A stretch of 10,875 bases of DNA from Methylophilaceae bacterium UBA6140 (GTDB lineage Bacteria; Pseudomonadota; Gammaproteobacteria; Burkholderiales; Methylophilaceae): positions 16,761 to 27,635 of the forward strand of contig DIVE01000129.1 in the NCBI GenBank assembly GCA_002423265.1. Direction: 5' to 3'. The notes beneath the pieces are model-generated. The model was not told where the DNA came from. It was given only the letters and a program-made list of their open reading frames with translations, and searched no databases. Position 1 is the stretch's first letter. The number at the start of each line of letters is the position of its first letter. Below are positions 5,964 to 10,875 of the stretch, one piece after another. Position numbers and translations under genes: made by a program.

Positions 5964-6461
5964 GTGAGTGATATGGTCATCATGGGGCGCATCGTCGCCC
6001 CATACGGCATTTATGGCTGGCTGAAAATTCAGCCTGATACCGAAATGCTCGACGGCCTGCTGGATTACCCGGACTGGTGGCTGGGCCGGGAAGGTCAGTG
6101 GCAGAAATATGAGGTAGAGACCGCCAGGGTCCACAGCAACACCCTGCTGGTCAAGCTGAAGGGTGTGACGGACCGCGATGCTGCGTTTGCGCTCAAGGGC
6201 AGGCAAGTCGCAGTTCCGCGCGAGCAGTTGCCGGAACCGGAAGAAAACGCTTATTACTGGTCCGACCTGATCGGTTTGCAGGTGAAGAACCTGCAGGATG
6301 TCGATCTCGGCAAGGTGGCGGAGCTGTTCGAAACCGGCGCCAATGATGTGATGCTGGTCAAGGGTGAACGCGAGCGTTTGCTGCCGTTCATAGCCCAGGT
6401 TGTGCTGGATGTGAACCTCGATGCTGGCACCATGCTGGTGGATTGGGATGCGGAGTTTTGA
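5964..6461 (+). CDS. rimM: RimM, 30S ribosome maturation factor
   Basis: RimM is a cytosolic assembly factor that binds S19 and helps the 30S head mature. The 165-residue protein has the family N-terminus [15 protein letters not shown] (8-22) in the RimM N domain (to about 85). A PRC-barrel-like C domain follows, with [11 protein letters not shown] (97-107), [10 protein letters not shown] (123-132) and LLPFI (139-143). The length is normal. I take GTG 5964 as start because [15 protein letters not shown] looks like a natural N-terminus and GAGAAG (5955-5960) lies just upstream, though only 3 bases away; ATG 5973 is an alternative that would lose three residues. It lies 43 bases after rpsP and overlaps trmD by 4 bases. 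Confidence 0.94.
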   Translation: MSDMVIMGRIVAPYGIYGWLKIQPDTEMLDGLLDYPDWWLGREGQWQKYEVETARVHSNTLLVKLKGVTDRDAAFALKGRQVAVPREQLPEPEENAYYWSDLIGLQVKNLQDVDLGKVAELFETGANDVMLVKGERERLLPFIAQVVLDVNLDAGTMLVDWDAEF

Positions 6462-7231
6462 GCGAAACGGCGTATCAGTTTGACGTTGTCACATTGTTCC
6501 CGCAGATGTTCGAGGCGGTCACGCAATCTGGCATCACGGCAAGAGCGCTGGAAAGAAAGATTTATCAATTGTCGCTGTGGAACCCGAGGGATTTCACTAC
6601 AGACAATTACAAAACCGTAGATGACAGACCCTACGGAGGCGGCCCCGGCATGGTGATGCTGCCTGAACCGCTGGAGAAAGCCATCGTTGCGGCAAAAGCG
6701 CGGCAGCAGGCAGCGGGCGTCAAGCAAGTCAGGGTCATTCATCTGTCGCCACAGGGCAAACCGCTGACCCATCAAATCGTCATGCAATTGGCGGCGACGG
6801 AAGGCCTAGTGCTGCTGGCCAGCCGTTATGAAGGCGTTGATGAGCGCCTGTTGGAAAGCCTAGTCGATGAAGAGATTTCGATCGGCGATTATGTGCTGTC
6901 AGGCGGCGAGTTGCCCGCCATGGTGTTGCTGGATGCCATCGTCAGACAGTTGCCGGGTGCTCTGGGCGATGCCGATTCGGCGGCAGAGGATTCGTTTGTG
7001 GACGGCTTGCTGGATTGTCCGCATTACACCCGCCCTGAGGTTTACAAGGGCGTGAGAGTGCCGGAAGTGTTGATGTCCGGCCATCATGCAAAGATCAAGC
7101 AATGGCGACTGAAAATGTCATTGCAGAGAACCCGGATCAAACGTCCGGATTTACTGGCCGCAAGGCCGTTGTCAAAAGAGGAGTCTCGGCTGCTAAAGGA
7201 AATTGAGCAGGAACAAGACTCGCATAACTAG
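6458..7231 (+). CDS. trmD: TrmD, tRNA (guanine37-N1)-methyltransferase
   Basis: TrmD is a SAM-dependent enzyme that methylates G37 next to the anticodon and so prevents +1 frameshifting; it is generally essential. The 257-residue product has the SPOUT trefoil-knot signatures [19 protein letters not shown] (about 49-67), the SAM-loop stretch [29 protein letters not shown] (143-161) and [17 protein letters not shown]. The length fits the family (E. coli 255). The start is the odd part. The first in-frame ATG comes too late, inside the conserved [10 protein letters not shown] region. TTG 6458 overlaps the rimM stop as TTGA, with GGAG at 6452-6455 very close upstream. TTG 6443 is a further in-frame option. 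A TTG start after rimM implies coupled, low translation, which suits a scarce enzyme between two ribosomal-protein genes. Confidence 0.95.
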   Translation: MSETAYQFDVVTLFPQMFEAVTQSGITARALERKIYQLSLWNPRDFTTDNYKTVDDRPYGGGPGMVMLPEPLEKAIVAAKARQQAAGVKQVRVIHLSPQGKPLTHQIVMQLAATEGLVLLASRYEGVDERLLESLVDEEISIGDYVLSGGELPAMVLLDAIVRQLPGALGDADSAAEDSFVDGLLDCPHYTRPEVYKGVRVPEVLMSGHHAKIKQWRLKMSLQRTRIKRPDLLAARPLSKEESRLLKEIEQEQDSHN

Positions 7232-7244
7232 AAGGAGCAACAAA

Positions 7245-7643
7245 ATGGCTAATATTATCGAAATGCTGGAAAAGGAAGAGATTGCCCGTCTTGGCAAGAA
7301 TATTCCTTCTTTCGCCCCGGGTGACACCGTAGTGGTTGGCGTCAACGTGGTTGAAGGTACCCGTAAGCGCGTTCAGGCTTACGAAGGTGTGGTGATTGCG
7401 ATCCGCAATCGCGGTCTCAATTCTTCTTTCATCGTTCGCAAGATTTCTTCCGGTGAAGGTGTTGAGCGTACATTCCAGACATACTCTCCGCTGATTGCCA
7501 GCATCGAAGTCAAGCGCCGCGGTGATGTCCGTCGCAGCAAGCTTTACTACCTGCGTGAGCGTTCCGGCAAGTCCGCACGTATCAAGGAAAAGCTGAAAGC
7601 GCGTGACAAGGAAGTCATGGCACCGGAAGCTGCTGCAGAGTAA
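7245..7643 (+). CDS. rplS: Ribosomal protein L19
   Basis: L19 sits at the 30S-50S interface of the 50S subunit and helps form the intersubunit bridge with 16S rRNA. The 132-residue protein is a full-length L19: it begins [15 protein letters not shown], then [35 protein letters not shown], and the basic [16 protein letters not shown] near the end. A short Ala/Glu extension (MAPEAAAE) closes it. The start at ATG 7245 is fixed by a strong AAGGAG (7232-7237) 7 bases away, 13 bases after trmD. The contrast with the poor sites of rimM and trmD fits the known need for much more L19 than of the two enzymes. It is the last gene of the operon, followed by a terminator. Confidence 0.97.
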   Translation: MANIIEMLEKEEIARLGKNIPSFAPGDTVVVGVNVVEGTRKRVQAYEGVVIAIRNRGLNSSFIVRKISSGEGVERTFQTYSPLIASIEVKRRGDVRRSKLYYLRERSGKSARIKEKLKARDKEVMAPEAAAE

Positions 7644-7658
7644 GCTTGTCGTTTCAGG

Positions 7659-7689
7659 AAAAGCCCCGAGTTTCGGGGCTTTTTTATTT
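7659..7689 (+). terminator. Intrinsic terminator of the rpsP-rplS operon
   Basis: AAAAGCCCCGA (7659-7669) pairs perfectly over 11 bases with TCGGGGCTTTT (7673-7683) around a GTT loop, and T residues run on to 7685 and again at 7687-7689. It begins 15 bases after the rplS stop. This is a strong factor-independent terminator. The A-rich left arm could also make it work from the minus strand. Confidence 0.93.
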
Positions 7690-7693
7690 GCGC

Positions 7694-7704
7694 TACCATA
7701 GGGT
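7694..7704 (+). promoter_or_regulatory. Possible -10 box directly before ogt (leaderless start?)
   Basis: TACCAT (7694-7699) matches four of six -10 positions and ends 5 bases before the ogt ATG. Transcription would then start at or next to the ATG, giving a leaderless message, and indeed no good Shine-Dalgarno sequence is visible (only AGGG at 7700-7703, too close). No good -35 is seen, because that region is inside the terminator hairpin. A weak call. Confidence 0.25.
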
Positions 7705-8172
7705 ATGAATCCACCATTCGATGCGATAGTTGCTGCGCCGTTCGGCAGTGTCGGCATACGCGTCCGCGATGATTTTCTGCTGGCGCTGGATTTACTGCAT
7801 ACGCCAGTTGAGCAGCGGCTTCCTGAAGAGCCCTTTATCCGGCATGTCGCCGCCTGCTTGCTGCGATATTTTGACGACTCCCGCTCTGCGCTTGATCTGC
7901 CGGTAGCGCTCGAGGGGACGCCTTTTCAGAAGCGGGTCTGGCGCGCGATTGCAGCGATTCCGCCCGGCCAAACCATGACTTACAGTGCGCTTGCCCAGCG
8001 CGTCGGCTCGGGCCCTCGCGCCGTTGCCAACGCCTGCGGGGCCAACCGGGTGCCGCTGCTGATTCCTTGCCATCGGGTGGTGGCAAAAAACGGTATCGGC
8101 GGCTTCATGCAGGGCGCTGAAAACGGTCTCGCCATCAAGGCATGGCTTCTGCGGCACGAGAGCGGGCAATGA
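7705..8172 (+). CDS. ogt: Ogt-type methylated-DNA-[protein]-cysteine S-methyltransferase
   Basis: This cytosolic suicide repair protein moves the methyl group from O6-methylguanine (or O4-methylthymine) onto its own cysteine. The 155-residue protein has the active site PCHRV at 121-125 with acceptor C122. The helix-turn-helix region includes R105 (the likely Arg finger, GPRAVANACGANR) and Y93 (MTYSALAQRVG). The GIGGF patch (130-134), a variant of the usual GxxGY/F element, follows the active site. The N-terminal domain (about 1-70) is short and divergent, as in Ogt/MGMT. There is no Ada-type metal domain. The gene lies between the rplS terminator and xerD, overlapping xerD by an ATGA, so the two are probably co-transcribed. 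Confidence 0.92.
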   Translation: MNPPFDAIVAAPFGSVGIRVRDDFLLALDLLHTPVEQRLPEEPFIRHVAACLLRYFDDSRSALDLPVALEGTPFQKRVWRAIAAIPPGQTMTYSALAQRVGSGPRAVANACGANRVPLLIPCHRVVAKNGIGGFMQGAENGLAIKAWLLRHESGQ

Positions 8173-9065
8173 GTGCCGACAATCAGGCCTTGCTCGACAA
8201 CTTCATCGATCATCTCTGGCTGGAAGACGGCCTCTCGAAAAATACGTTGCAGAGCTATCGTCTTGATTTGGACGCTTTTGCCGGCTGGTTGCTACAAACC
8301 GAAAACAAGCATCTCGATCAGGCTGTTCAAGCCGATATCCAGCAATATCTCGCTGTCAGATTTCCGCAGAGCAAACCTCGCAGTATCAGCCGTTTGATTG
8401 CCAGTTTGCGTCGCTTCTATCGTCATGCGCTAAGAGAGGGACGAATTACGGTGGATCCAACGTTACAAATCGATTCGCCGAAGTTGCCGCGCTCGCTGCC
8501 AAAAAGCCTGAACGAGGAAGAGGTGGAGGCCTTGCTTAATGCGCCTGATACTGTGCAGCCGATTGGCATGCGAGATCGCGCCATGCTGGAATTGCTATAT
8601 GCCTGCGGCCTGCGCGTATCCGAGCTGGTCGGCTTGAAAGTGATGGAAGTCAGCCTGCAGGAGGGCGTCATCCGCGTGACTGGCAAGGGAAGCAAAACCC
8701 GCCTGGTGCCGATGGGCGAAGAAGCAGTGGAGTGGCTGGGACAATATCTGAAAACGTCGAGACCCGAAATCCTGCAGAAACGCCTGAGCGATAGTCTGTT
8801 CGTCACCCAGCGCGGCGAGGCCATGACGCGTCAGGCTTTCTGGTATCTGATCAAACGTTATGCCTTGCTTGCCGGTATTCACAAGCCGATGTCGCCACAC
8901 GTGTTGCGCCATGCCTTTGCCACCCATTTGCTGAATCACGGCGCCGACCTCAGAGTGGTGCAGTTGCTGTTGGGCCATGCCGATATTTCCACTACGCAGA
9001 TTTATACCCATGTGGCGCGCGAGCGTCTCAAGCAGTTACACGCGATACATCACCCCAGAGGATAG
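8169..9065 (+). CDS. xerD: XerD, tyrosine recombinase resolving chromosome dimers
   Basis: XerD acts with XerC at the dif site near the replication terminus, under FtsK control, to resolve chromosome dimers. From ATG 8169 the protein has 298 residues, as in E. coli. The SAM-like core-binding domain is at about 5-90 (DHLWLEDGLSKNTLQSYR). The catalytic domain is at about 110-290 with every active residue present: R149 (ACGLRVSEL), K173 (TGKGSKTR), H244 and R247 (SPHVLRHAF), H270 (LLGHADIS) and nucleophile Y279 (TTQIYTHV). The 298-residue length, the position of the residues and the context as a lone conserved gene point to XerD rather than XerC or an integrase. An in-frame ATG at 8142 would add nine residues; I prefer 8169, which overlaps the ogt stop as ATGA. 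Confidence 0.94.
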   Translation: MSADNQALLDNFIDHLWLEDGLSKNTLQSYRLDLDAFAGWLLQTENKHLDQAVQADIQQYLAVRFPQSKPRSISRLIASLRRFYRHALREGRITVDPTLQIDSPKLPRSLPKSLNEEEVEALLNAPDTVQPIGMRDRAMLELLYACGLRVSELVGLKVMEVSLQEGVIRVTGKGSKTRLVPMGEEAVEWLGQYLKTSRPEILQKRLSDSLFVTQRGEAMTRQAFWYLIKRYALLAGIHKPMSPHVLRHAFATHLLNHGADLRVVQLLLGHADISTTQIYTHVARERLKQLHAIHHPRG

Positions 9066-9079
9066 TAAAACCAGTGGCC

Positions 9080-9098
9080 ATTCCGGCACAGCCGGAAT
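9080..9098. terminator. Perfect hairpin between convergent xerD and folB
   Basis: ATTCCGGC (9080-9087) pairs perfectly with GCCGGAAT (9091-9098) around an ACA loop. It lies 14 bases after the xerD stop and about 50 bases past the folB stop on the other strand, in the 86-base convergent gap. No T run follows on either strand, so it may be a pause or mRNA 3'-end stem working with Rho rather than a true intrinsic terminator. Nothing else is evident in the gap. Confidence 0.5.
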
Positions 9099-9151
9099 CG
9101 AGACGGCATCTTGAAGCTGATGATCTCGCCCGCTCTATCACCGGCCATCAT

Positions 9152-9505
9152 TTATGGCGCGTTTCTTTCGATGATGACGCCCAGCGCCTTGAGGCCGGGC
9201 AGTATGCCCGGTTTCGAGATTTTGATCTTTACCCGGGGGGCGCCGAATTCCTTGATGATCAACTGGCAAAGGTGTTCTGCCATGGCTTCGACCAGCCTGA
9301 AGCTGTTGACTCCAAGTGTTTCGCGAATACGCGCGACGACCCGGCCGTAATCGATGGTGTCTTCGATCGCATCAGATTGGCAGGCGCGGCTGTGCGGCAT
9401 GTCGATTTCGATGTCGAGCACAATGGTTTGCGCTGTCATCCGCTCCCAGTCCGGTACGCCAAGTTTGGTCTCGACTCTGACTTCGCTTAGAAATATGGTA
9501 TCCAT
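9152..9505 (-). CDS. folB: FolB, dihydroneopterin aldolase
   Basis: FolB is a cytosolic folate-pathway enzyme that cleaves 7,8-dihydroneopterin to 6-hydroxymethyl-7,8-dihydropterin and glycolaldehyde. The 117-residue protein matches the family throughout: MDTIFLSEVRVETKLGVPDWER with E21, the substrate-binding LVEAMAEHL with E73, and VKIKISKPG with K98, the likely catalytic lysine, closing on GVIIER. The length is that of E. coli FolB (about 120). The ribosome site on the minus strand is AGAGAGGA, about 11 bases before the ATG. It is transcribed away from plsY and towards xerD. folK and folP, which act next, are not nearby. Confidence 0.95.
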   Translation of the reverse strand: MDTIFLSEVRVETKLGVPDWERMTAQTIVLDIEIDMPHSRACQSDAIEDTIDYGRVVARIRETLGVNSFRLVEAMAEHLCQLIIKEFGAPRVKIKISKPGILPGLKALGVIIERNAP

Positions 9506-9545
9506 GGTTTAGAATCCTCTCTTATCGCATTTTAGAGCATTCGTT
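9506..9545. promoter_or_regulatory. Divergent folB/plsY intergenic promoter region
   Basis: These 40 bases must hold the starts for both divergent genes unless promoters reach into the coding regions. On the + strand TAGAAT at 9510-9515 matches five of six -10 positions, with a poor TTAGAA at 9487-9492 as -35 (17-base spacer). On the - strand TAAAAT (complement of 9529-9534) also matches five of six, without a clear -35. Both start sites would fall at about 9522, so the two transcripts would begin back to back and may compete. Confidence 0.35.
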
Positions 9546-10142
9546 ATGGTTGAAGCAGGCTTTGTGATTGCCGCCTATCTGTTGGGTTCGATTTCATTCG
9601 GGATTCTGATGAGCAAGGTCTTCGGCTTGCCGGACCCGCGCACTGTCGGCTCAGGCAACCCGGGGGCGACCAATGTGCTGCGTAGCGGCAAGAAACTGGC
9701 GGCTTTTCTCACCCTGTTCGGCGATGCCTTCAAAGGCTATCTGGCAGTGTGGGCTGCAGCACGTTACGGTTTGAGCGATGTGGGGATTTGCCTGGTGGGC
9801 TTGTCAGTATTCATCGGCCATCTTTACCCGGTCTATTACGCGTTCAAGGGCGGCAAGGGGGTGGCAACGGCATTGGGGGTGTTGCTGGCGATATCGCCGT
9901 GGCTGGGCTTGTCGGTATTGCTGACCTGGATACTGGCCTTCGCCATCTGGCGTTATTCCTCACTGGCGGCAATTCTGGCGGCGCTGTTGGCGCCGGTATT
10001 CGCCTGGCGCCTGTTCGGCGGCCCGGATATCTATTTCGCAACGACCATCCTGCTGGCGTTGTTGCTGGTCTGGCGTCACCGCAGCAATATTCGTAATCTT
10101 CTGAGCGGCACCGAGGGCGGATTCGGCAAGGGCAAATCCTAG
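9546..10142 (+). CDS. plsY: PlsY, acyl-phosphate:glycerol-3-phosphate acyltransferase
   Basis: PlsY is an inner-membrane enzyme that uses acyl-phosphate made by PlsX to acylate glycerol-3-phosphate at position 1, the first step of phospholipid synthesis. The 198-residue protein is very hydrophobic, with membrane segments near residues 4-24, 52-72, 79-95, 110-133 and 138-175. It has all three cytosolic family motifs: [12 protein letters not shown] (36-47), [18 protein letters not shown] (91-108) and [14 protein letters not shown] (177-190). The length is usual. It diverges from folB and converges on tsaD, with overlapping stop codons. The ribosome site is weak (GAG at 9535-9537). plsX is not in the window; it usually lies in a separate fatty-acid cluster. 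Confidence 0.96.
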   Translation: MVEAGFVIAAYLLGSISFGILMSKVFGLPDPRTVGSGNPGATNVLRSGKKLAAFLTLFGDAFKGYLAVWAAARYGLSDVGICLVGLSVFIGHLYPVYYAFKGGKGVATALGVLLAISPWLGLSVLLTWILAFAIWRYSSLAAILAALLAPVFAWRLFGGPDIYFATTILLALLLVWRHRSNIRNLLSGTEGGFGKGKS

Positions 10143-10875
10143 GGCTTCTGCAGTTCGGCCAGATCCCAGCGCGGGCGCACGGTGAAACTGTAGCCTTTCC
10201 CCTCGGCGCTTCCTGCCGGCAGGTTTTTCAGCCGCATGGCGCCGGCAAAGGCAATCATTGCGCCGTTGTCGGTGCAGAATTCCAGCCGCGGATAGCTGAC
10301 CTTGCACAGTCTTCGTGCGGTTGCCTGATTCAGGCGTTCCCGCAATCTGGCGTTGGCGCCAACGCCGCCCGAGACAATCAGGCTGTCGAGGCCGGTTTCG
10401 CGCAATGCCGCCATGCATTTTGCAGTCAACACTTCTGTCACGGCTTCCTGAAATTCGCAGGCGATGTCGGCTTTGGATTCTTCCGGCAGTTCGCCATGCA
10501 GCGCTTTTTGTTCGTTGACGATACTGAGCACGGCAGTTTTGAGGCCGCTGAAACTGAAGTTCAGATCGCCGCTGTGCAGCAAAGGCCGCGGCAATTTGAA
10601 TTTTCCGGGCTTTCCTTGCGTTGCCAGTCTGGATAGTGCCGGGCCGCCGGGATACCCCAGCCCCAGAAGTTTTGCGGTTTTGTCGAAGGCTTCTCCGGCT
10701 GCATCGTCCAGCGTATCGCCCAGCAGCTCGTAATCACCGATCGCGGAAACGCGCATCAGCTGCGTATGGCCGCCGGAAACCAGCAATGCAACGAACGGGA
10801 ACGAAGGCGGATTTTCTTCCAGCAGCGGGGCCAGCAGATGCCCTTCAAGATGGTGCACGCCCAGCGTGGGAACAT
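10139..10875 (-). CDS. tsaD: TsaD, tRNA t6A37 threonylcarbamoyltransferase (5' end cut off)
   Basis: TsaD (older names Gcp, YgjD) transfers the threonylcarbamoyl group, with TsaB and TsaE, to A37 of ANN-decoding tRNAs; it is essential in most bacteria. About 245 of the usual 340 or so residues are present; the start lies beyond the right edge. The reading frame enters in [18 protein letters not shown], holding the metal-binding HxxxH. It then shows [69 protein letters not shown] and [13 protein letters not shown], whose Asp is the third metal ligand. The frame stays open to the window edge, so the apparent GTG at 10858 is not the start. The stop overlaps that of plsY on the other strand. Confidence 0.96.
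   Translation of the reverse strand, partial: VPTLGVHHLEGHLLAPLLEENPPSFPFVALLVSGGHTQLMRVSAIGDYELLGDTLDDAAGEAFDKTAKLLGLGYPGGPALSRLATQGKPGKFKLPRPLLHSGDLNFSFSGLKTAVLSIVNEQKALHGELPEESKADIACEFQEAVTEVLTAKCMAALRETGLDSLIVSGGVGANARLRERLNQATARRLCKVSYPRLEFCTDNGAMIAFAGAMRLKNLPAGSAEGKGYSFTVRPRWDLAELQKP

Noticed and set aside
5375..6010. A 211-codon minus-strand frame rich in Ser, Leu, Cys and Phe
   Set aside because: It is the antisense shadow of rpsP and its Ala-rich tail, where repeated GC-rich codons keep several frames open.
7203..7244. Upstream TTG start adding 14 residues to L19
   Set aside because: The strong AAGGAG at 7232-7237 points to ATG 7245, which gives the normal L19 N-terminus MANIIEML.
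8142..8168. Upstream ATG adding nine residues to XerD
   Set aside because: ATG 8169 gives the usual 298 residues and the compact ATGA overlap with ogt; the added residues are not family-like.
9074..9490. A 138-codon open frame on the plus strand
   Set aside because: It runs antisense to folB, whose protein is a clear full-length match to dihydroneopterin aldolase; the plus-strand product resembles nothing.
10856..10858. GTG as the start of a complete short tsaD
   Set aside because: The frame continues upstream to the window edge with conserved TsaD residues (VPTLG before VHHLEGH), so this is an internal Val codon of a longer gene.

Overview
The window reads as a compact, conserved chromosomal segment of a Gram-negative bacterium, most probably a betaproteobacterium. 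I infer this from protein character (an S16 starting [13 protein letters not shown], a TolA with a paired-Cys C-terminal domain, a 298-residue XerD) and from the gene order tol-pal-cpoB / queE-queC / rpsP-rimM-trmD-rplS / ogt-xerD / folB-plsY-tsaD. A Gallionella/Nitrosomonadales-like host is my best guess, unverified. Sixteen protein genes cover nearly everything. No gap exceeds about 105 bases, and I see no insertion sequence, prophage, CRISPR array, tRNA or rRNA.

Region 1 (1-3904, + strand) is the downstream part of a tol-pal operon: the 3' end of tolR, then tolA, tolB, pal and cpoB. Together these make the proton-motive-force-driven envelope machine. TolR and TolA sit in the inner membrane, TolB and CpoB in the periplasm, and the lipoprotein Pal in the outer membrane bound to peptidoglycan. 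The machine constricts the outer membrane at division and coordinates septal peptidoglycan synthesis. Region 2 (about 3905-5407) holds queE and queC, two steps in making preQ0, the 7-deazaguanine precursor of tRNA queuosine, behind a good -10 box.

Region 3 (5386-7689) is the classic rpsP-rimM-trmD-rplS ribosome operon, with a near-consensus promoter inside the end of queC and a strong intrinsic terminator after rplS. It supplies S16, the 30S maturation factor RimM, the tRNA m1G37 methyltransferase and L19. Region 4 (7705-9065) is an ogt-xerD pair (alkylated-DNA repair and chromosome dimer resolution) joined by an ATGA overlap. Region 5 (9152-10875) holds folB on the minus strand, diverging from plsY, which converges on a minus-strand tsaD cut by the window edge.

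I found no unknown multi-gene system. The points worth a second look are local: an alanine-rich tail that nearly doubles S16; a palindrome-dense N-terminal extension on QueC; alternative hairpins before tolB and between rpsP and rimM; a 9-bp tandem repeat before pal; convergent plsY and tsaD stop codons sharing one CTAG; a likely TTG start for trmD; and a possible leaderless start for ogt.
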